Shown here piece after piece: positions 22,760-27,460 of a stretch of DNA of 27,460 bases. This DNA comes from Candidatus Altimarinota bacterium (GTDB lineage Bacteria > Patescibacteriota > Gracilibacteria > UBA4473), in assembly GCA_020630245.1 (NCBI GenBank), contig JAHDBZ010000004.1, forward strand, positions 8,911-36,370, given 5' to 3'. A program made the position numbers and the translations under genes. Under the pieces are notes generated by a model, which was not told the DNA's origin, made no database searches, and saw only the letters and a program-made list of their open reading frames with translations. The number at the start of each line of letters is the position of its first letter. Positions within the stretch are counted from its first letter, which is position 1.

Positions 22760-23481
22760 TAAACACTTGGGTCGTAATTTTTACGTTCAAAAAAATCATA
22801 AAGATTTCCCTCTAGAAATACGTTTTGAGGTCGACCATATTCAATCCAGTGAACCCCCACGCGCACTCGCATGCGGGCGTTAATACAATCGGGCTCTTGC
22901 GTTGGATTATCACAAAAAGACGGATTACTGAGTTCTTCGTCAAAAGGGTTCACCGTCTGCACATAGATCTGGCGATAAAATTCTGTTGGCGTGTTACCAC
23001 CGGAGATATGGGTGTAACGATTGTCAGTATTGTCAAGGTGGAGTCGATAATCATCAATATTTGGAGCCTGAGTAGCACTCGTTAAGTCAAGATCAACATT
23101 GATCGCCGTTCCCTCCAGGAAATAACGATTTTGTGTCGTATCATAGTCGATAAGGTAATAACTCCCCGTTCCGTCGTCCATTTGCTGATTTGAGCCAGTT
23201 GGCCCACAGGCATCAACCGACGGAGAGTCCAAGCACAACCATTTCTCACGTCGATCTCCTGAATATTTAAGCCAATTGGTGTCGCGCAAATTTCGCACGG
23301 CTTCAAATCCTTCACGAGCAATATTAAGCGCGATGATCCGGTTTCGAACGTTATAATTTGCTTCGATAGCTCGATTTAGGATCGAAAAGGTCCCGGCCAA
23401 AATCATCGACAGCAAAGCCATTGCCACCATCACTTCTAGGATGGTATCTCCGCGATGACGACCAAATTTCAAGTGTCTCAT
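22759..23481 (-). CDS. Type IV pilus-type prepilin (PilV-like)
   Basis: A 240-residue protein from ATG 23481, chosen because it overlaps the stop of the previous gene as TAATG; an earlier ATG at 23499 exists. A basic leader (MRHLKFGRHRG) is followed by the cleavage site G^DTILEVMVAMALLSMILAG, with Glu at position 5 and an Asp at position 1 in place of the usual Phe or other hydrophobic residue. The hydrophobic helix continues into NVRNRIIALNIAREGFEAVRNLRD, a stretch typical of PilV/minor pilins. The globular domain has four or more cysteines (CLDSPSVDACG, FCDNPTQEPDC). It is likely assembled with its two neighbours as a minor-pilin priming complex. Confidence 0.88.
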   Translation of the reverse strand: MRHLKFGRHRGDTILEVMVAMALLSMILAGTFSILNRAIEANYNVRNRIIALNIAREGFEAVRNLRDTNWLKYSGDRREKWLCLDSPSVDACGPTGSNQQMDDGTGSYYLIDYDTTQNRYFLEGTAINVDLDLTSATQAPNIDDYRLHLDNTDNRYTHISGGNTPTEFYRQIYVQTVNPFDEELSNPSFCDNPTQEPDCINARMRVRVGVHWIEYGRPQNVFLEGNLYDFFERKNYDPSV

Positions 23482-24116
23482 TATACGTCTTCCGAGCAAA
23501 TATTACCGTATTTGTTAATCGTCGGAAAACTCGCGACGCGATTCATACAAACCGTTTGTTGTTTGTCTGAGTTTTCATAGGTGTGTCCAAAAACGATGCG
23601 AAAATCATCAAGTCTTTCGGCTGGAGGGCCACTTGTGTCATCCAGCTCGATCCGCGCCTGAGCACTGCCTCCCAGGAAACTAATTCGCAGTTTATCTAGA
23701 TTTGAAGTTGTAATAGAGACCGCATCATAACTCGTAGTCGTGCCGGTACTAGTGGTAACTTCGAGGGCATCAATCTCTGTATTTGTAAGTGTCGTTGGAC
23801 CACTAACAGTATTTACATCATTGATGAAATCGGGGCCCGTAAGACAATTCAGGCTGTGCGAAAGTGGAGAGCCATTATCGATACCACCTATCTCAATCTG
23901 CCAACCTGTCGCGACCGTAGATACGTCACATTTCCGATTGGTCAGAGCATTCGAGCGAGCCGTCGAAATTTGGTCCCAAAGCGCTTGATTTTGCGAACGA
24001 AAGGTGTTGGTTTCACGTAAGTTACGAAACTCTGGGATCGATATCACAAATAAGATCCCCAGGATCGCAATCACCGTAAGTAGTTCAATAAGGGTAAAAC
24101 CTGGGCGTTTTGACAT
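23481..24116 (-). CDS. Type IV pilus/secretion prepilin (GspH/FimT-like)
   Basis: A 211-residue protein opening with the canonical short leader MSKRPG^FTLIELLTVIAILGILFVISIPEF (split here into leader and helix), with Phe at mature position 1 and Glu at position 5. The following FRSQNQALWDQISTARSNALTNR matches the GspH/FimT minor-pilin layout. The beta-rich domain contains cysteines (RKCDV, LNCLTG, TVCMNR, NICSEDV). As first gene of the minus-strand operon it lies downstream of the shared promoter with lepA, with a predicted transcription start only a few bases before its ATG, so its mRNA may be nearly leaderless. Confidence 0.92.
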   Translation of the reverse strand: MSKRPGFTLIELLTVIAILGILFVISIPEFRNLRETNTFRSQNQALWDQISTARSNALTNRKCDVSTVATGWQIEIGGIDNGSPLSHSLNCLTGPDFINDVNTVSGPTTLTNTEIDALEVTTSTGTTTSYDAVSITTSNLDKLRISFLGGSAQARIELDDTSGPPAERLDDFRIVFGHTYENSDKQQTVCMNRVASFPTINKYGNICSEDV

Positions 24117-24124
24117 CGAGTTAC

Positions 24125-24153
24125 ATTGTACAAAAAAAGACGCTGACTACAAT
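24125..24153. promoter_or_regulatory. Symmetric two-way promoter between the pilin operon and lepA
   Basis: ATTGTA (24125-24130) and TACAAT (24148-24153) form an inverted repeat 17 bp apart. Plus strand: -35 TTGTAC (24126-24131), 16 bp, -10 TACAAT. Minus strand: -35 TTGTAG (24152-24147), 16 bp, -10 TACAAT (24130-24125). Each hexamer serves as -35 for one direction and -10 for the other. The intergenic gap is only 71 bp. Confidence 0.55.
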
Positions 24154-24187
24154 CGCCTCGAAGCAAACCCCCTTGCCCCAGAAAACT

Positions 24188-26005
24188 ATGTCACAAGCCA
24201 TTCGAAATTTTTGTATCATCGCCCATATTGATCACGGGAAATCAACGCTCGCCGATCGTTTTTTGGAGATTACTGGTACGATCCAAAAGCGCGACATGAA
24301 AAACCAGCAAATGCTCGATACTATGGAGCTGGAGCAAGAACGAGGCATTACGATCAAACTGCAACCGGTGCGCATGAGTTGGAATAACCATCAACTCAAC
24401 CTCATCGACACCCCTGGTCACGTCGATTTCTCATATGAAGTGAGTCGAAGTCTCGCGGCCTGTGAGGGAGCCGTGCTGGTCGTAGATGCCACTCAGGGGA
24501 TCGAGGCCCAAACGCTGGCCAATGTATTCTTGGCCATGGAACACGGACTAGAGATTATCCCGGTGCTCAATAAAATCGACCTCCCCGCCGCTGAACCAGA
24601 ACTCCGTGCTCAGGAGATTGAAAACATCCTCGGCTTTCCCGCCGAAGACATTTTGACGGTCTCGGCCAAAGAAGGAACCAACGTCGATAAACTTCTTGAT
24701 AAGATCATCGAAGCCGTACCCGAGCCTGGAAACAATCAAGTCTTTAGCAATGACGAGGTCTTTGGCAACGACCAAGAAACCAAAGCGCTGATTTTTGACT
24801 CTACTTTTGATCCCTATCGCGGCGTGGTATCGAGTGTCCGTGTCTTCCAAGGCGAACTCAAAAAAGGACAAAAAGTGCAATTACTCCGTACTGGTCGCAG
24901 CCTTGACCCAACGGAAGTTGGCTTCTTGAGCCCAAAATATACACCAGCCGATAGTATTAAAACGGGGGAAGTTGGGTACGTGGTAACCGGACTGAAAAAC
25001 GTCGTCGACGCCCGCGTCGGAGACACGATGTATGTCGGAAAAGAACCGAAAGAATCTCTCCCATTGCCGGGTTATTCTGAAGTCACTCCCTTCGTCTACG
25101 CCGGGATTTACCCCACGTCCGGCGATGATTTTTCGTTGCTGCGAACCGCGCTTGAAAAACTCTCTCTCAATGACGCTTCGCTCCGCTACGAGCCGGAAAA
25201 CTCTGGGGCGCTTGGACACGGATTCCGCGTCGGTTTTCTCGGTCTACTGCATCTCGATATCGTCCAGGAGCGACTCGAACGCGAGTTTGACCTTGATTTA
25301 CTGGTGACCGCGCCATCCGTCTCTTACGAAATCGTCAACAATGGCGGAAAACGCGTCGAAATCTCAAATCCTGGAGACCTACCAGACCGTGGCGAATACA
25401 CCGAAATCCACGAGCCTTGGATGAAAATCACCATTCTCTGTCCTACCGATCAGATCGGCGGCGTCATGAAACTCTGCACAGAGCGACGTGGTCTGCACAA
25501 AAATCTCCAATACACCGCCGAAAACCGCGCCGAGCTCCACTTCGAGATCCCGCTGGCCTCGATCATCACCGATTTCTACGACGACCTAAAATCCATCTCG
25601 TCTGGTTACGCTTCGATGAGTTACGAACCGATCGGCCTACGCGAAGGAAACCTAGTCCGCCTCGATATCCTCGTCGCTGGAGACCGCGTCGACGCCCTGA
25701 GTCAGATCGTTCACCGTGATGACGCCTATCACGTCGGGATCAAATGGTGTGAAAAACTCAAAGGCATCATCCCCAAAGCGCAATTTGCCATCGCCATCCA
25801 AGCGGCCATCGGCGGTAAGATCATCGCCCGTGAAACCATCTCGGCCCTGCGCAAAGATGTAACGGCCAAGCTCTACGGGGGAGATGTAAGTCGTAAAAAG
25901 AAGCTCCTCAAGAAGCAAAAAGAAGGGAAAAAACGTCTCAAGCAGTTTGGTTCGGTGACAATCCCTCAGGACGCCTTCTTTGCGATGATGAAGAAGAACG
26001 ATTAA
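24188..26005 (+). CDS. lepA: Elongation factor 4 (LepA), ribosome-associated GTPase
   Basis: Start at ATG 24188 (MSQAIRNFCIIAHIDHGKST), giving 605 residues, the family norm; an open ATG at 24110 would overlap the opposite pilin gene and adds 26 residues without family character. GTPase motifs: AHIDHGKST (G1), RGITIKLQ (G2), DTPGHVDF (G3), NKIDLP (G4), VSAKEGTNV (G5). Domain II, the elongation-factor G-like domains III and V, and the LepA-specific C-terminal domain (SRKKKLLKKQKEGKKRLKQFG, split from the ending PQDAFFAMMK) follow. It acts at the ribosome in translation or late subunit assembly. No strong Shine-Dalgarno sequence precedes it. Confidence 0.97.
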   Translation: MSQAIRNFCIIAHIDHGKSTLADRFLEITGTIQKRDMKNQQMLDTMELEQERGITIKLQPVRMSWNNHQLNLIDTPGHVDFSYEVSRSLAACEGAVLVVDATQGIEAQTLANVFLAMEHGLEIIPVLNKIDLPAAEPELRAQEIENILGFPAEDILTVSAKEGTNVDKLLDKIIEAVPEPGNNQVFSNDEVFGNDQETKALIFDSTFDPYRGVVSSVRVFQGELKKGQKVQLLRTGRSLDPTEVGFLSPKYTPADSIKTGEVGYVVTGLKNVVDARVGDTMYVGKEPKESLPLPGYSEVTPFVYAGIYPTSGDDFSLLRTALEKLSLNDASLRYEPENSGALGHGFRVGFLGLLHLDIVQERLEREFDLDLLVTAPSVSYEIVNNGGKRVEISNPGDLPDRGEYTEIHEPWMKITILCPTDQIGGVMKLCTERRGLHKNLQYTAENRAELHFEIPLASIITDFYDDLKSISSGYASMSYEPIGLREGNLVRLDILVAGDRVDALSQIVHRDDAYHVGIKWCEKLKGIIPKAQFAIAIQAAIGGKIIARETISALRKDVTAKLYGGDVSRKKKLLKKQKEGKKRLKQFGSVTIPQDAFFAMMKKND

Positions 26006-26052
26006 GTGGCGCAATAATTGACACTAACAGGAAAAGGTTTTAATAAGGATTC

Positions 26053-27387
26053 ATGACAGACGTTATTGAAAAAAGTCGAATCGAAGACATCGCTCTCTTG
26101 GCTCATGTTGATATCGATGAGCGTTCAGATGATTTTGTGGAACAATTACAGGTATGGGAATCTTTAAACATTCTTCCGTACGCGCGAGATTTCGAAAAAT
26201 ACCTGAGTGCAGAAGATGTAAATAGACTGCTGCGCAAACTAAAAATGGCGCATCAATTTAAAAATGACAATAGCCCCAATATCGTCAACATAAGAGATCA
26301 ATTGAGCCAAGAATTCCAATTAAAAATGATGGGCCTTTCAGATGGCGAAATCGCTGCGTGGGAGATCAACGTTTATCACTGGTTATCTGAGGCCATGGAG
26401 CGAGGAAATCACCATAAAAAAAATATGAAACAAGCAGTTTCCAACCTTGGTTTTCAAGAACTGGGACGGCTCAGACTGCAGATCAAAGAACACGAGAATT
26501 CTGGTGCACGTTTTGCGCTTTCTCTGCCAAAACATTTACCAGACATTCAAGCACTAAATACTGGTAGGAAAAATATCGGAGAGCTTCAGAAACCAATCAA
26601 GCAACACTCTAAGTTTACGCTGGCCAGACCAGAATTTTTTAACTGTGAAGATTTGGCTACAACAGAAAGATTGGAAAACAAAACACTAGCCGCCCTGGGA
26701 AGGTATGTAGAGAAGCACGGCATGTACAAAAAGGGAATTATAAAGTCCTTGGTAAAAGAAGACGTAAACCGCACCTACACCGAAGCGCAAATTACCACCG
26801 AAAGATTGTCTTTACGGCAGGTTTTGGGAATGGCTTTCCCTGAAACGCTAAAAACCATCGATGAAATATTTTCAGAAATGAGTGACGAAGATCAGTTCCA
26901 GGTACTTACTCCGCAAAACGTAGAAGATGCCAAAAACTATTTCGTCGGCCGAATTGTGGCTGACTTTATCGCGATGCTAAATCCGAATAATAATTTCAAA
27001 CAAGACATTTACCGCACCATTAATCGAAAACCAGGCCCCACCACAGAAATGGATCTAGAGCGTCTCACAGCTCATGCAAAAATAGCTGATGTGCTCACAA
27101 ATCAATTTGTAAAACGTGAAATTAAAAAACTGAAATACCCAGATCTCTGGGCAGCATTATTACGTGATTTTAAAATCAATCAAGCGGCCGCCGGAAACCA
27201 TGGGGCTAAATTCTACTTTCAACGGACCGAGAAAATAGGATTTTTGGCTATGGGAGTTGAAAAAATTCTCCAGGAGAATGCCCCTAAAGAAGAAATCAGC
27301 AATCGCCAAAGAATCGCGCAGGAACAATGGGGAGTGGTCTCTCGTCGTAGCGCTCTGGAGTCAGCACTAAGAGCGCAAGGAAGCTAA
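26053..27387 (+). CDS. Hypothetical 444-aa soluble helical protein
   Basis: Not recognised. The protein is charged and mainly alpha-helical, with no signal peptide, membrane segment or obvious nucleotide-binding motif. Features: an acidic N-terminus (IALLAHVDIDERSDDFVEQL), a His/Lys patch (ERGNHHKKNMKQ), a possible linker around residues 150-200, a LEN/AALGRYVEKHG segment, and a basic C-terminal third (VKREIKKLKYPDLWAALLRD, RQRIAQEQW). A TTGACA at 26018-26023 with an imperfect -10 region (TTTAAT/TAATAA) and an AAGGA just before the ATG support independent expression. It follows lepA by 47 bases on the same strand. Lower GC than lepA by eye, so it may be accessory. Confidence 0.75.
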   Translation: MTDVIEKSRIEDIALLAHVDIDERSDDFVEQLQVWESLNILPYARDFEKYLSAEDVNRLLRKLKMAHQFKNDNSPNIVNIRDQLSQEFQLKMMGLSDGEIAAWEINVYHWLSEAMERGNHHKKNMKQAVSNLGFQELGRLRLQIKEHENSGARFALSLPKHLPDIQALNTGRKNIGELQKPIKQHSKFTLARPEFFNCEDLATTERLENKTLAALGRYVEKHGMYKKGIIKSLVKEDVNRTYTEAQITTERLSLRQVLGMAFPETLKTIDEIFSEMSDEDQFQVLTPQNVEDAKNYFVGRIVADFIAMLNPNNNFKQDIYRTINRKPGPTTEMDLERLTAHAKIADVLTNQFVKREIKKLKYPDLWAALLRDFKINQAAAGNHGAKFYFQRTEKIGFLAMGVEKILQENAPKEEISNRQRIAQEQWGVVSRRSALESALRAQGS

Positions 27388-27435
27388 GCATTTCCCTTTT
27401 CTCGAAAAACCAAGTACCCTATCAGTGTTTAAAAA

Positions 27436-27444
27436 TTATCCACA
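27436..27444 (+). other. Consensus DnaA box (TTATCCACA)
   Basis: A perfect nine-base match to the E. coli-type DnaA box in an AT-rich non-coding stretch at the window's right edge. Only one copy is visible. The rest of 27388-27460 shows no gene or hairpin. Confidence 0.4.
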
Positions 27445-27460
27445 AAATCATGGGCTTTTT

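Overview
This window looks like a chromosomal segment of a Patescibacteria/CPR-type bacterium (inference). The signs are compact gene packing, stop/start overlaps of the form TAATG, an isolated small GIY-YIG nuclease, a three-gene prepilin cluster, an SLH surface protein, many short membrane proteins of unknown family, and no biosynthetic operons. The standard bacterial code fits: cysS ends on TGA at its normal family length, so TGA is not recoded.

Layout. 0-1.3 kb: a partial DUF3179 protein fused to a DsbA-like thioredoxin domain. 1.3-2.5 kb: a Fur/Zur-type regulator followed by a histidine-rich, possibly ZIP-like membrane protein, with two identical palindromes over the regulator's promoter. 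2.5-3.4 kb: a small membrane protein, then tRNA-Trp and a GIY-YIG nuclease gene lying between the intact tRNA and a degraded copy of the tRNA's 5' half. 3.4-5.7 kb: a membrane protein and a DEAD-box RNA helicase. 5.8-12.8 kb (minus strand): a 1408-aa helical-repeat protein, an SLH-domain protein and a stand-alone glycogen-debranching catalytic domain, the last two overlapping by one base. 12.9-14.1 kb: a double-DUF305 exported protein and a small cysteine-containing exported protein, followed by a clear terminator. 14.1-19.2 kb: an ATP-grasp enzyme, a DoxX-like membrane protein, a dCMP-deaminase-like enzyme, a HupE/UreJ-type permease, cysS and a 67-aa protein. This last stretch is peppered with 7-bp (once 8-bp) tandem repeats at gene edges and inside two coding regions. 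19.2-24.1 kb (minus strand): three prepilin-like genes, gltX and an SRPBCC/GyrI-like protein, apparently one operon. 24.1-27.4 kb: lepA, diverging from the pilin operon through a symmetric two-way promoter, and a 444-aa protein of unknown family. A consensus DnaA box lies at the right edge.

The most unusual items are the tRNA-Trp/GIY-YIG arrangement, the YTNACYN heptad repeats (two arrays inside genes, one apparently replacing a start codon), the tandem helical repeats of the 1408-aa protein, and the self-regulated Fur/ZIP-like pair. All family assignments come from reading motifs by eye; no database search was run.
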